From Bacillus sp. PK3_68 (GTDB lineage Bacteria > Bacillota > Bacilli > Bacillales > Domibacillaceae), in the NCBI RefSeq assembly GCF_003600835.1, contig NZ_NQYC01000001.1, positions 1,364,001 to 1,428,000 of the forward strand: 64,000 bases of DNA, given 5' to 3'. Both the position numbers and the translations under genes were made by a program. Below the pieces are notes generated by a model, which searched no databases, was not told where the DNA came from, and saw only the letters and a list, made by a program, of their open reading frames with translations. Below are positions 9,540 to 19,586 of the stretch, one piece after another. Position 1 is the stretch's first letter. Every line of letters begins with the position of its first letter.

Positions 9540-10877
9540 TCAAGGCCTATCATCTAGGGTCAATTGGTATATTTGGCGGGGGCGCCCTTTATTGACTGGC
9601 TGCTCCTCTCCAATGATTCGGGCGTAGTTATGTTGCTCAAGCTTGCTTAAAATTCTGCGCGCACTTCGCGATGTGATCCCAAAACCATCGGCTAAATCGC
9701 CGGCAGTGATCGTTTTATTTCCGCAGCTTTCATTAAATGAAATTAACTTGTTGATCGTTCCAATACTTAATCCGGCTTGTTTGGCAATCAAAAGCCGGCT
9801 AGGGTCCTTGCTACGCACTGTATATTCCAGTTGGAAAGGTTCTCCAACTGGACCGTGCACTTTCCCATCTGATTCAACAACAAAACAGTTGCTATTGCCG
9901 GTGGATTTAGCTTTAGAAAAAGCCTCGTTCGCTTTTAGTTCTGCTTCGTTTGCTGTATGTCCAAATCCAATCCCAAAGAAAACAGGGATGTTTAACTTGT
10001 TGCGCACAGGTTGCAGCATAGGAAATTTTCGAAAAGATTGGGTATGCTGCTCGATCTCCCCTCTCGTCGTAATAAGCCGGATGTCACCCTGTTCTGACCA
10101 GTCACTTAAAGCTTGGATATCTTCTCCGTATTGAGTAATAATCTGTTGTAACATTTCTTCTCTTTGCTTACTAGTGTGTTTAGCTACACTCTCCTTCGAT
10201 TGGTCGGCCTTGCGATTAAAACCGACAATCATGATGGCAATTTGGCTTTCCGTTTGGTAGAGGCTTTTCCCTTCAAGCAATACTTGCTGTAACGTATGTC
10301 GAATAGCTGATTTTGCTGGTGTAACTCGAAAAACAGGGATCTTCATTTTTTTTAGCTTTTCATAAACAAGATAATAACTCGTCATAGCCGACACAATTTT
10401 CCCTTGCTTCCATAATTCATAATGAAAATGAAAAAGTTTGTCCAGATCCTGATAAAGCTTGCATTTCTTTTTATACATTTTTTCGACGTTGATCTCTAAC
10501 TCTTCTAAGCACTCCTGCGCACCTGTTTCAGGAAGGTAATCAATGCTGAAATATAATTTATCCGCACTCACCCCTGTTTGCTTAAAAGCCATAAAAAGCC
10601 CCCGGTAAAAAGAAGCTTCAGTATACGGAATAAAAATCATTGGCTTATTCAACTCCATAGCGAAGTGATTTAAATAATCACGCGCCAATAAATAAGGGAC
10701 AGGGGCCGCAAATAATAAAATATCTGCCTCCTCATGATACTTTTCCACCAGCTCTACTACCTGATCTGGATGAGTATAAACGGCTTGAAGCAAATCGAGA
10801 TCTTCAAACTGTTTTCCAACCATCATTACTAGTTCCACCAGGTCAGGTGCCCCGAATACAGCTACTTTAATCTTCAA
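9540..10877 (-). CDS. Transcriptional regulator with a cyclase-fold-like domain and C-terminal winged helix
   Basis: A 445-residue soluble protein. Residues about 1-130 look like a ligand-sensing alpha/beta region. The middle (about 215-350) contains FFGIGFGHTANEAELKANEA, the pattern of degenerate GGDEF or GTP-cyclohydrolase-III-like domains seen in sensor regulators. The last 75 residues form a helix-turn-helix (TAGDLADGFGITSRSARRIL) with a wing (GRPRQIYQL). I do not recognise a named family. It lies downstream of, and on the same strand as, a symporter and amidohydrolase, so control of those genes is a reasonable guess. The ATG start at 10877 has a GGGGGGAT site. Confidence 0.6.
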   Translation of the reverse strand: MKIKVAVFGAPDLVELVMMVGKQFEDLDLLQAVYTHPDQVVELVEKYHEEADILLFAAPVPYLLARDYLNHFAMELNKPMIFIPYTEASFYRGLFMAFKQTGVSADKLYFSIDYLPETGAQECLEELEINVEKMYKKKCKLYQDLDKLFHFHYELWKQGKIVSAMTSYYLVYEKLKKMKIPVFRVTPAKSAIRHTLQQVLLEGKSLYQTESQIAIMIVGFNRKADQSKESVAKHTSKQREEMLQQIITQYGEDIQALSDWSEQGDIRLITTRGEIEQHTQSFRKFPMLQPVRNKLNIPVFFGIGFGHTANEAELKANEAFSKAKSTGNSNCFVVESDGKVHGPVGEPFQLEYTVRSKDPSRLLIAKQAGLSIGTINKLISFNESCGNKTITAGDLADGFGITSRSARRILSKLEQHNYARIIGEEQPVNKGRPRQIYQLTLDDRP

Positions 10878-11140
10878 ATATGTATCCCCCCTCTCTCTTG
10901 TTTCTGAATATTATAAATATTTTATCATGAATTGATTTTTATGTATTAGACTCCGTAATAATGAGTGTTTATTTGCACTCCAGCCGCGTCGCTTTCAACA
11001 CAATCCTCTCTCTCCGTCATTCTGTAGAATATTGAATGATGCCCTTGACTCCACACCATGCATGACGGAGTGCCTTCGCAACTCCCATGCAAATATCAAT
11101 ACGGATATTTATAGATCCCTGTACGAAAAAGTAATAAAAA
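10878..11140. other. Non-coding gap between regulator and symporter
   Basis: No convincing gene. It should contain the regulator's promoter. A 9-base inverted repeat (CTCCGTCAT at 11012-11020, ATGACGGAG at 11062-11070) and a GAGTG/CACTC pair near 10970 are visible; I cannot assign a role. Confidence 0.4.
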
Positions 11141-11169
11141 GCTGGTGTTCCCTATCCGAGAACACCAGC
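11141..11169 (-). terminator. Terminator after the symporter gene
   Basis: Arms GCTGGTGTTC / GAACACCAGC followed, on the minus strand, by a T-rich run. It ends the leftward transcript of the symporter. Confidence 0.85.
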
Positions 11170-11222
11170 TCCTGTCAAATATTATACAGGAATGACTGAA
11201 GATGAACTTTTTAACCATTCCT

Positions 11223-12695
11223 TTATTTAGCTGCAACAGGCGGTGTGCCTTTAAATTCCTCCTTGGATTTAGCATCTGAACCATTTGATTTCCGTGCCAC
11301 AGGCTCTTTTCCTGCTGATTGTTTTTTCGTAACCATACTTACTATATAAGTCACAATAAAGTTCAAGACAAGTGCAATCAATCCTATATTTATGTTAAAC
11401 AGATTGATTTCAATCAAGTGCATACTTAAGGCAAATACGTTACCGGTAATTAAGCCAGCAGCTATTCCCAATGGTTTGATGGTACGGGAGAAAAAGATAG
11501 CCAATAACCCCGGCAAAAATTGTCCATATCCATAGTATGCTGTATTGATTAAATTTAACATTAAGCTTGGTGCGAGCAAGGTTAGTGCCATTGAGCTTAA
11601 AAGATAAAGAACAACGATCGTTTGCACCCATTTTCTTTGAGAATTTTCCGGAACGGCTGGCATTAAATTTCTCGAGACGAGTCCACCGACAGTTAAACTT
11701 GTAATCGCCAGCACCAAAATTCCAGAAAGAGCGGCCCCTGCGGCTACAAGTCCAACCGCCCATTCGGGAAGAATAGACATTACAGTAGCCATAAATGCTT
11801 GGTTAGGATTTTGCAAATTTGGAATATGGACTAAAGCAAAGTAAGAAGAGAGAATTAAGAAAGGATACATCAGCATATAAAGCGGCATAAATCTTTGTGT
11901 TTTTTTGATTGTTCCCTCCGATTTGCCAGTAAAAATGACGGATGCAATAAGCGGCATGCAATATAAAGCTAATGCTTGAAAGAAAATGGTTGTCAAACTG
12001 AAAACTAAACTTTCAGGCTGGTCTATAGTCACTGAGGCCCCTTGTTCTTTTGCCATGGAAAATAGGTTAGAAATGCCGTTCGCTTCCCTAATAACAGCTA
12101 TCCCCGCAATAATAATAGCTAGGAACATTAAAATGTCCTTTAAAATAGAAATCATTGCTGGAGCCTTCACACCTGACACTGAAATATAAAGAAAAGCTAT
12201 ACATCCAGCAATGATGACCGCTGCTGCAGGTGACAAATTAAAGCCCAAGGAGCTAAGGGCAACAATGAGCCCCTCGAATTGCAGCTGTCCCCAAGGAATC
12301 AAAAAAAGCAACGCAGATAACGTCACTACCAACTCTAAACTGCGGTTGGAATAGTGACCTTTAAATAAATCGGGAATCGTCATTGCCCCATACTTCTTGC
12401 CTGTTCTCCAAAGCAACGGAGCGAAAAAATAGCCAATAGGGTACGCTAATAGAATGTAGCCTAAAAACCATAGTCCATAGCTTGGGCCTTTTGCATAAAT
12501 ACCTCCCGGAAAGCCAATCATCGTCCCTATGCTATATATTTCCCCCACCGCCAGAAAGAAAAGTAAAATCCCGCTGAATGACCGGCCTCCAACCAGGTAC
12601 TCTTCCACATCCATTTTCTTCTTTTTCCCACGGCTATTTAGTGCGATGCCCAATGACAAAAGTAAAATGAATCCGAAAACGAAAACTGTCATCAT
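11223..12695 (-). CDS. Sodium:solute symporter family permease
   Basis: A 490-residue integral membrane protein with about 13 hydrophobic segments and the sodium:solute symporter family pattern (GGRSFSGILLFF at residue 36, GFPGGIYAKGPSYGLWFLGY near 60). It resembles B. subtilis YhjB. The C-terminus is hydrophilic (KKQSAGKEPVARKS). It follows a DUF3311 gene by 17 bases, the conserved two-gene arrangement for this transporter type. The neighbouring amidohydrolase suggests an amide or related organic nitrogen compound as substrate, but nothing in the sequence fixes this. Confidence 0.85.
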   Translation of the reverse strand: MMTVFVFGFILLLSLGIALNSRGKKKKMDVEEYLVGGRSFSGILLFFLAVGEIYSIGTMIGFPGGIYAKGPSYGLWFLGYILLAYPIGYFFAPLLWRTGKKYGAMTIPDLFKGHYSNRSLELVVTLSALLFLIPWGQLQFEGLIVALSSLGFNLSPAAAVIIAGCIAFLYISVSGVKAPAMISILKDILMFLAIIIAGIAVIREANGISNLFSMAKEQGASVTIDQPESLVFSLTTIFFQALALYCMPLIASVIFTGKSEGTIKKTQRFMPLYMLMYPFLILSSYFALVHIPNLQNPNQAFMATVMSILPEWAVGLVAAGAALSGILVLAITSLTVGGLVSRNLMPAVPENSQRKWVQTIVVLYLLSSMALTLLAPSLMLNLINTAYYGYGQFLPGLLAIFFSRTIKPLGIAAGLITGNVFALSMHLIEINLFNINIGLIALVLNFIVTYIVSMVTKKQSAGKEPVARKSNGSDAKSKEEFKGTPPVAAK

Positions 12696-12712
12696 TCACT
12701 ACCCCTTTTTTG

Positions 12713-12937
12713 TCAATTTTTTTCATCCTCGTATTGATGCCGGTCAAAGAAGTGCCAAGAGAGGCAAAGACAAAGAGTAGTCAACGGAAACCAGAGAAAT
12801 ATCCAAAAATAAAGAATAGGGAACCCTAGAACGCTCACATCCGCTGTAGCAATAAACGGAACAACTCCCAAAATCGCCAGGAACGGTATGCCGATACCGA
12901 TGAACAAACTTCCTATTTGACGTGATGCCAACGCCAT
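12713..12937 (-). CDS. DUF3311 small membrane protein, symporter partner
   Basis: About 74 residues with two transmembrane helices and a charged C-terminus (HFFDRHQYEDEKN). DUF3311 proteins are coded directly ahead of sodium:solute symporters (yhjC-yhjB in B. subtilis) and are probably needed for their assembly or activity. The start is an ATG at 12937 or a GTG two codons earlier; GGAAAGGTGG lies just ahead of both. Confidence 0.8.
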   Translation of the reverse strand: MALASRQIGSLFIGIGIPFLAILGVVPFIATADVSVLGFPILYFWIFLWFPLTTLCLCLSWHFFDRHQYEDEKN

Positions 12938-13036
12938 CTCCACCTTTCCGCTGATTCAGCAAAAACTTGTTTACCTACTTAAGAAAACAAATAAATTTAG
13001 CCTTCTGCAGGACTTCAGGTTCCCATAAATGGGTAA

Positions 13037-14701
13037 CTACAATACACACATTTTATTCTCGTAGACTACACCGCCGTCGATCAACGTGGCCATGATTTCA
13101 ATATCTTTAATTTCTTGCGGCTGAACTTTTGTAGGATCTTCTGCCAGAAGGGTAAAGTCCGCTCTTTTTCCTAATTCAATGCTGCCGGAATGTTGTTCAT
13201 CAAAATTAAGCACAGCTCCCCACATCGTCATCGACTTTAAAGCATTTTCCACATCACATGTTTGATCTGCTCCTAATACTTTGCCCTCCTTCGTTAAACG
13301 GTTGACTGCCGCCCAAACGGAAAACAGCGGAGAGATAGGAGTCACCGGACAGTCTGAATGCAGCGTAAACAGTAGATCACGATCCAGCGCATCTTTTATT
13401 GGATTTATTCTGGCCGCTCTTTCCGGTCCGAGAAACATTTTTTCATGACGGTCTCCCCAGTAATAAACATGATTAATGAAAAATGAGCCGGCTACACCTA
13501 ATTTCTTCATTCGGTCCAGATCGGCCGTTGTCGCTGTTTGCACGTGCTCGATGCGATGGCGATGGTCTCTGCGGGGATGATTAGTTAAAGCAAACTCAAA
13601 AGCATCTAAATTAGATGCGATCGCCCGGTCGCCATTGCCATGTATTGTCACTCGATAACCGCGTTTGTGCAGATCCAGCACTTCTAAATTAAAATCCCTC
13701 TGCTCATGGATCAAGTCACCATATAACTCAGAATTGCTATAATAAGGCTCTCGCAACGCTGCCGTCAGCCCTTGAATAGATCCATCTTGAAACAATTTAG
13801 CACTGTCCAGACGAGCTCTTCCTTTAGACCGAAGACGGATATCCTCATCCAGTTCTTTGGCGGATACCCCTCCAAATGCATTATTCTCTCTCAGAAGATG
13901 GTGCATAATCATTAATTGCATACGCATTGGATTTTGCCCCCCGGCTACTGCCTGGATATGGGCTTCAAGTTCCTCTATTCCTATGTTCAGTCCAACACCG
14001 GCATCTGTATTTGTCGTGATTCCCTGAGCTAGATAATCTGTGGATGCTTCTCCTAATAAGGAAACTAACTCCTCTACGGAAGGAACAGGGATTTTTGACT
14101 CAATCAGACTCATAGCTGGAAGCTCGTACAATACACCATTTAATTTTCCTGCTCCATCTCTTCCAAAGTGGCCTCCTGGCGGATCGGTTATTTGCTCATC
14201 TATTCCAGCGAGCCTTAGCGCAGCAGAATTGACAACAGCAAAATGGGCAGAGATGTGCCTAATTAAAACAGGATGATGAGGAACAACAGCGTCCAATTCC
14301 TCACGGGTCGGGTGACGCTTCTCTTTCAGGAGAGTATCATCGTATCCATAGCCCAAGACCCATTGGTTCCTTTTAGTTTTCTGCGCTAATTGCAAAAGCT
14401 GACCTTGGATATCACTAATGCTTTTATTGAGCGGACTGCTGCAATTCGCTTGCTGGCGAAATTGGGCATACATTAGCAAGTGATTATGCGTATCAATAAA
14501 ACCTGGAAGCAGCGTGCCGCCCTTTAAATTGATGACTTGCGTATGTCTTGTCAATTCAACATCGCTCTTTGGCGGTTCAGCTTCCGGCCAAATCCCGCTA
14601 ATACGGCCGTTCGTTACAGACACAGAGCCCCCGCGTCGTCCTTCCTTATCTAAAGTAATCACATTAGCATTTGTCAATAAAACATCCGGTTTAATCATCA
14701 T
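13037..14701 (-). CDS. YtcJ-like amidohydrolase
   Basis: A 554-residue metal-dependent hydrolase of the amidohydrolase superfamily. The first metal-ligand motif (GFIDTHNHLL) is near residue 65, further conserved His residues occur in TIHGNGDRAI and RHRIEHVQ, and the late Asp in TLHSDCPVTP. The C-terminal beta-sandwich (SGSIELGKRADFTLL) is normal. Members hydrolyse amide or related C-N bonds in cytosolic compounds; the natural substrate is unknown. It reads towards the DUF3311/symporter pair and may work on the imported compound. Ribosome binding site GAAGGTGG precedes two ATG codons. Confidence 0.85.
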   Translation of the reverse strand: MMIKPDVLLTNANVITLDKEGRRGGSVSVTNGRISGIWPEAEPPKSDVELTRHTQVINLKGGTLLPGFIDTHNHLLMYAQFRQQANCSSPLNKSISDIQGQLLQLAQKTKRNQWVLGYGYDDTLLKEKRHPTREELDAVVPHHPVLIRHISAHFAVVNSAALRLAGIDEQITDPPGGHFGRDGAGKLNGVLYELPAMSLIESKIPVPSVEELVSLLGEASTDYLAQGITTNTDAGVGLNIGIEELEAHIQAVAGGQNPMRMQLMIMHHLLRENNAFGGVSAKELDEDIRLRSKGRARLDSAKLFQDGSIQGLTAALREPYYSNSELYGDLIHEQRDFNLEVLDLHKRGYRVTIHGNGDRAIASNLDAFEFALTNHPRRDHRHRIEHVQTATTADLDRMKKLGVAGSFFINHVYYWGDRHEKMFLGPERAARINPIKDALDRDLLFTLHSDCPVTPISPLFSVWAAVNRLTKEGKVLGADQTCDVENALKSMTMWGAVLNFDEQHSGSIELGKRADFTLLAEDPTKVQPQEIKDIEIMATLIDGGVVYENKMCVL

Positions 14702-14937
14702 AAACCACCTTCTTTTGTTTCATTTGCTCATCCCTCTCCTTTTTTATTCAAATCAAGGTATGACTCATCTTGTATGCGTTTGCAAAAAGAAAAAATATTC
14801 TGATTTTTCTTTTAAACAATGGTAATAAAAATAATAATTTCTTACAATAACCATAAGTGGACCTTTATTAGAACTTGAGAAAGAAAAGCTTGGAAATATG
14901 TAATTTCGGCTTTTTGATTCAGCGATCTCATTAAATA

Positions 14938-14966
14938 TTGTTTAAAAGCTTATATTTGTATATGAT
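14938..14966 (+). promoter_or_regulatory. Sigma-A type promoter of the GDPD gene
   Basis: TTGTTT, 17-base spacer, TATGAT, about 40 bases before the gene start at 15009. Confidence 0.55.
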
Positions 14967-15008
14967 TCACAAGTAGGAAAGAAAAACATTGTGTACGGGG
15001 GGAGACTT

Positions 15009-15995
15009 GTGAAACTTTTTAGAAGAATAATAAAGAGCAAGATTAGTCTAGTTCTTGTCTTATTAGTAATTTTTGTGTATGTCAACAACAGCTCACTGTT
15101 CGTAACAGAAAGGGAAGGCAAGCCGTTGCTGATCGCACATCGGGGAGTGGCACAAACCTTCGATCTTGCAGGCGTGGAAAATGATACATGTACAGCGGAA
15201 AGAATTCACCCGCCTGAACATGAGTTTCTCGAAAACACTATTCCTTCAATGAAAGCAGCTTTTCAAGCAGGAGCAGACATTGTCGAATTGGATGTACATA
15301 TAACGAAAGATAATCAGTTTGCTGTTTTTCATGATTGGACACTAGATTGCCGAACAAACGGTACCGGCGTAACCCGTGACTACACGATGGCTGAATTGAA
15401 AAAATTAGACATCGGCTACGGTTACACAGCGGATGGCGGAAAAACTTACCCTTTTAGAGGAAAAGGTGTCAACCTTATGCCTTCCCTTACTGAAGTGATG
15501 AATCAATTTCCCAACAAGCCATTTCTCATTCATATAAAGAGTAATGACCCTAAGGAAGGGGCTCTGCTTGCCAAATATTTGTCCGATTTTTCTAAAGAGC
15601 GTTTAAAACAGCTGACTGTGTATGGCGGCGATGAACCGATAGCAGAATTGCAGAAACAAATGCCGGAATTGAGAGTGATGTCAAAACAAACAATGAAGGC
15701 CTGTCTCATTCCTTATATTGCTTCTGGGTGGAGTGGTTATGTCTCTAAAGACTGTCAGAATACTGAAATTCATGTTCCAGAGAAGATTGCCCCCTTCCTT
15801 TGGGGATGGCCGGATAAATTCCTTAACAGAATGGACAAGGCCAACGTCCGTACAATTATTGTCGGCGGCAACGGCAGCGATTTCTCCTCGGGCTTTGATT
15901 CTGAAGAAGATTTAAAGAGACTTCCGCAGAATTACACAGGCGGCATTTGGACGAACACCATAGAGAAAGTTGGAAAGATTTATAGTAAACAATAA
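15009..15995 (+). CDS. Membrane-anchored glycerophosphodiester phosphodiesterase
   Basis: About 328 residues. One N-terminal transmembrane helix (residues 12-25) anchors an extracellular GDPD TIM-barrel. The catalytic signature LIAHRG is at residues 41-46, with the metal ligands in the ADIVELDVHITKD segment and the second His in VFHDWTLDCRTNGTG. It cleaves glycerophosphodiesters or related phosphodiesters outside the membrane. The GTG at 15009 is chosen over the upstream frame opening at 14991 because GGGGGGAG lies 4-5 bases before it. The next gene starts 13 bases after its stop, so the two form an operon. Confidence 0.88.
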   Translation: MKLFRRIIKSKISLVLVLLVIFVYVNNSSLFVTEREGKPLLIAHRGVAQTFDLAGVENDTCTAERIHPPEHEFLENTIPSMKAAFQAGADIVELDVHITKDNQFAVFHDWTLDCRTNGTGVTRDYTMAELKKLDIGYGYTADGGKTYPFRGKGVNLMPSLTEVMNQFPNKPFLIHIKSNDPKEGALLAKYLSDFSKERLKQLTVYGGDEPIAELQKQMPELRVMSKQTMKACLIPYIASGWSGYVSKDCQNTEIHVPEKIAPFLWGWPDKFLNRMDKANVRTIIVGGNGSDFSSGFDSEEDLKRLPQNYTGGIWTNTIEKVGKIYSKQ

Positions 15996-16008
15996 GAGGG
16001 GTGTAACT

Positions 16009-16989
16009 ATGAAGAAGGTTATTCTTGCTTATAATCGCGTATCTCCTGAAGTAATTACACAACTGAAAGAAGACTATGAAGTCATATACTTTGAAAAAAA
16101 CGAATACCTGGATGATCCTTTTTTTGTCCAAACGCTGAAGAAAGCTTCTGGCGTGATTGGGCTTGATCTAAAAGTGACAAAGGAGCTGCTTGATCTAGCT
16201 CCTGAATTAAAAATTATTTCTAACGTTTCTGTTGGCTATGACAACCTGCCAGTAGACGAGCTATCACAGCGCGGCATTATGGCAACGAATACGCCGGATG
16301 TGCTGACTGATACAACAGCAGATGCAATCTTTGGGCTTCTCCTTGCGGCAGCCCGCCGAATCGCTGAACTGGATCATTATGTAAAAAGCGAACAGTGGAA
16401 CGAACTTTTGCCTCCTCACCTTTTCGGAATAGATGTTCACCATAAAAAGCTCGGCATTATCGGGATGGGCCGGATTGGACAGGCAATTGCCAAACGGGGT
16501 CACTTTGGATTCGATATGGAGATTCTCTATCATAACCGTTCAAGAAAGCTTGAGGCAGAAAATTGGTTAAACGCTTCCTATGTTTCGATGGATGAGCTGC
16601 TTGCAGAGTCCGATTTTGTCTGTTTAATGGTGCCAGCCTCTCCTGAAACCAAACAGCTCATTAGCCATGAGGAATTTAAAAAGATGAAACAAACGGCTAT
16701 CTTTATTAACGGCTCACGAGGACAAAACGTAGATGAAGACGCCCTTTATCATGCGCTTGAAAACGGAACAATTTGGGCGGCAGGCACCGATGTATTTACA
16801 GAAGAGCCTCTTCCTGCCGGCCATAAACTTTTAACATGCAAGAACCTAGTTACATTGCCGCATATTGGCTCATCTACAGCTGAAACCGAACATAAGATGT
16901 CTGTAGTAGCCGCTAACAATCTTCAAGCAGGTTTGAGCGGAAAGCTTCCTCCAAATTTGATAAATAAAGAGGTAAAGCTCAACCGATAA
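16009..16989 (+). CDS. D-isomer specific 2-hydroxyacid dehydrogenase (glyoxylate/gluconate reductase type)
   Basis: A 326-residue NAD(P)-dependent dehydrogenase, close in length and motifs to B. subtilis YvcT. The Rossmann motif GMGRIGQAIAKRG is at about residue 150, the catalytic Arg lies in the INGSRGQNVDEDAL region and the catalytic His in LPHIGSST. It reduces 2-keto acids such as glyoxylate, hydroxypyruvate or 2-ketogluconate. The ATG at 16009 has an AGAGGGGTG site; the longer frame starting at 15970 would overlap the GDPD gene. Confidence 0.9.
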   Translation: MKKVILAYNRVSPEVITQLKEDYEVIYFEKNEYLDDPFFVQTLKKASGVIGLDLKVTKELLDLAPELKIISNVSVGYDNLPVDELSQRGIMATNTPDVLTDTTADAIFGLLLAAARRIAELDHYVKSEQWNELLPPHLFGIDVHHKKLGIIGMGRIGQAIAKRGHFGFDMEILYHNRSRKLEAENWLNASYVSMDELLAESDFVCLMVPASPETKQLISHEEFKKMKQTAIFINGSRGQNVDEDALYHALENGTIWAAGTDVFTEEPLPAGHKLLTCKNLVTLPHIGSSTAETEHKMSVVAANNLQAGLSGKLPPNLINKEVKLNR

Positions 16990-17119
16990 ACAGATCCCTG
17001 TTTTTTCAATTGAATGGGTTTGCATAACAAGAAATGTTTAAAGCTGACCAATAAATAGTCGCATTTCGCCCTTTTCAACATATTTTGTTATTGATAGCTA
17101 ATAGGAAAGGGGCAGATGT

Positions 17120-17569
17120 ATGATGTCATTTAAGAAAAGCAACCTTCCAGGATTATTCGATGGTTCACTTCATCATTTGGTAAAGTCTATTGACTCTTTT
17201 TTCGGTGAATCATTTAAATATCTAGACACGTTTATCCATCATAATATGTTGTTCTCTGTTGACTCGTATGAAACAGATTCCGATATCATTATCGAGGCGG
17301 ACCTGCCAGGGTATGAACGGGCGCAGATTCAAGTCGAAATACTCGGAGACCGGTTACGCATTTCAGCGGAAAGTTCAGGGACGATCGAAGAACATGATGA
17401 TAAAAAGGCCTACTTTCATAAAAAACAAACCTTGCAAAGAATGGAGAAATTCATCACACTGCCTTTTCTTATTTCAGAAAAAGAGACTAGAGCCACTTAT
17501 AAAAATGGCCTGTTAAGAATTATCACTCCAAAACAATATCATTGCAAACGACTTCTTAATATTGAATAA
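17120..17569 (+). CDS. Small heat-shock protein, Hsp20/alpha-crystallin family
   Basis: 149 residues. The alpha-crystallin domain covers about residues 48-140 (VDSYETDSDIIIEADLPGYE, with the A-x-x-x-N-G-L-L motif near the end as ATYKNGLLRI). It is an ATP-independent holdase. The C-terminal I-x-I-like oligomerisation motif is weak. GGAAAGGGG precedes the ATG. It is followed by a strong terminator and stands alone. Confidence 0.9.
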   Translation: MMSFKKSNLPGLFDGSLHHLVKSIDSFFGESFKYLDTFIHHNMLFSVDSYETDSDIIIEADLPGYERAQIQVEILGDRLRISAESSGTIEEHDDKKAYFHKKQTLQRMEKFITLPFLISEKETRATYKNGLLRIITPKQYHCKRLLNIE

Positions 17570-17592
17570 ACTCCTTGATGTTCAAGGAGTTT
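17568..17592 (+). terminator. Terminator after the hsp20 gene
   Basis: AAACTCCTTGA / TCAAGGAGTTT with a 3-base loop, then T-rich sequence. Confidence 0.88.
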
Positions 17593-17719
17593 TGTATTTT
17601 TATAGCAGAAATCAAAGGGGTTGGAGTTGCTATTTTTCCTACCAGACGGTAAGAAAAAATTCCATATCTCCTGAATAAAATAAAGGATGAATCACTTTTA
17701 CACTGGGGTGGATAGATAA

Positions 17720-19542
17720 ATGTGCGACTTTTCCCATGATGAATTAGTTAAGCTGGCGTGGACACTATATGAAAAAGCGGTGAATCAGGCAGCACTTGCC
17801 CCGTTTATGCACCCACGTGTCCTCCATCCGTTCAGCGCACAGAACTTACTGGCCTACCTCGCCTATAAAAACAATATACATTCTAAATTTGCAACCACTC
17901 TTCGTAATAGAGGGCTCTGTTTGAGCTCAGAGCAGTATGTCATCCAAAGCCTACGTACCCTTTGTTCCCATTTAGACAGCTTTCCTCCCCCGTCTCCTCC
18001 TTCCCAAGAGGTGCATGCGCTATCAAGAGAGCGCAGTGAAGACGTATTCGGAAAAAGACGCTACCCAAATTTGCCTCATGTGATGGTCACGTTAGACAGC
18101 CAAATGGCCTCTCCCTCCGCTATCAAGCGGTTTTTGCTGAATGGGATGTCCATTGCCCGAATTAACTGTGCTTACGGCGAGGCATCAGCATGGAAAAAGG
18201 TGATCGATGCGATTCGTTGCGCGGAAGATCAATTAAGAAGGAAAGGAGAATATGAGGAGAAGAAGTGCCAAATTTATATGGATCTTTCAGGCCCGAAAAT
18301 TAGAATTGGCCCGCTACAAAAAACAACCTATCCTTTAAAATTAGGAATAAAAAAAGATCGATTCGGCCGTCCTCTTGAAAAGAAAAAAGGCCTTATAAGC
18401 TGGCAGCCAACGACGACAAAACGATTATATGACGAGGAATATGATTTTATTCTTCACACCTGTCCTTGTGAACAATTCCGGCATTTCAGCGAAGGAGATT
18501 TTCTCTACTTTATTGATCTCCGGAACAAAAGGAGAAAATTCTTAATTACTGAGATCTCCCCAGCGGTTTAGTTGTAAGTCTTGAAGAAACTGCTTATATT
18601 TATGAGAATACAAAACTTAGCAGCACGGACGGCCAAATAGAATTACTCGTAACTAACTTGGAGAAATCACCGATTCAAATTAAAGTCAAAAAGGGGGACT
18701 TTTTAAAAATTTATTTAAATAGCGAAATGGAGGGCTTTCCTGTCGCCGGTCCAATAGCTGCCTGCCTTTCAGTTAGTCTCCCCGAAGCGTTTGCATCTGT
18801 CCGGGAAGGGGACAGAATCTTTATTGATGATGGCAAAATACAGTCTGTAGTAAGAGAGCACAACGATGAATTTATTGTGGCAGAGATCTTATCGCCAGAC
18901 ATGAGCCTAACCATTAAAGAAAACAAAGGAATCAACCTTCCTGACTGCAAGGTTCATCTAACGGTTCCGGCCTTAACAGAAAAAGATGAGAAAGATCTTG
19001 CATTTATCTGTGAGCACGCAGATATAGCAGGCATCTCATTTGTACATGGCCCCGAAGACCTGAGAAAGCTGCAGGAACTTCTTCAAAGATATCCAAAAAA
19101 AGAATTAGCTGTCGTTGCCAAAATTGAAACGAAAGAAGCGATTCATAACTTCTCATCCATTCTGCTGGAAGGGCTGACTTTTTCAAAATTTGGCATTATG
19201 ATAGCAAGAGGCGATTTAGCAATCGAGATAGGTTTTCAGCAATTGCCAGTGGTCCAAGAAGAAATTTTATCGCTATGCCGTGCCTCTCATGTGCCGGTTA
19301 TCCTTGCCACACAAGTGTTAGAATCATTAGCTAAAAAAGGAATCCCTTCTCGTTCCGAATTGGCCGATTTGTCCTTTGGAAGTGAATTTGATTGTTTAAT
19401 GTTAAATAAAGGACCCTTTATGAAAGAAACACTTTCATTTTTAACAGATGCCCTTTTTGTCATCTCGCAAGTAAAAGAGCAGAACGAGATGATTACACGC
19501 CCTTCACCCTTCACCCATAAACAGGATCCACTTATTATCTAA
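17720..19542 (+). CDS. Divergent pyruvate-kinase-like protein (frame broken at 18558-18561)
   Basis: Two frames, 17720-18571 and the one that contains 18658-19542, join into one 607-residue protein if the C4 run at 18558-18561 is really C5. The joined protein reads ISPSGLVVSLEE across the break. Residues 1-115 are a non-conserved extension. After it come pyruvate-kinase barrel motifs: a VTLDSQMASPSAIKRFL start, MDLSGPKIRIGP, an unusually long B-domain insert, VAKIETKEAI, IARGDLAIEIG and ILATQVLESLAKKGIPSRSE. The C-terminal allosteric domain is missing. Glycolytic pyruvate kinase is normally coded elsewhere (pyk), so this is a paralogue of unknown substrate. It is flanked by its own terminator. 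Confidence 0.75.
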
Positions 19543-19545
19543 ATG

Positions 19546-19582
19546 AAAAAACCTTTTCTGAATATACTAGAAAAGGTTTTTT
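19546..19582 (+). terminator. Terminator after the pyruvate-kinase-like gene
   Basis: AAAACCTTTTCT / AGAAAAGGTTTT hairpin followed by TT; convergent with the small gene at 19587. Confidence 0.85.
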
Positions 19583-19586
19583 CGTT

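Noticed and set aside
11012-11070. CTCCGTCAT/ATGACGGAG inverted repeat in the regulator-symporter gap
   Set aside because: The loop is over 40 bases and no operator family is recognised; could be chance.
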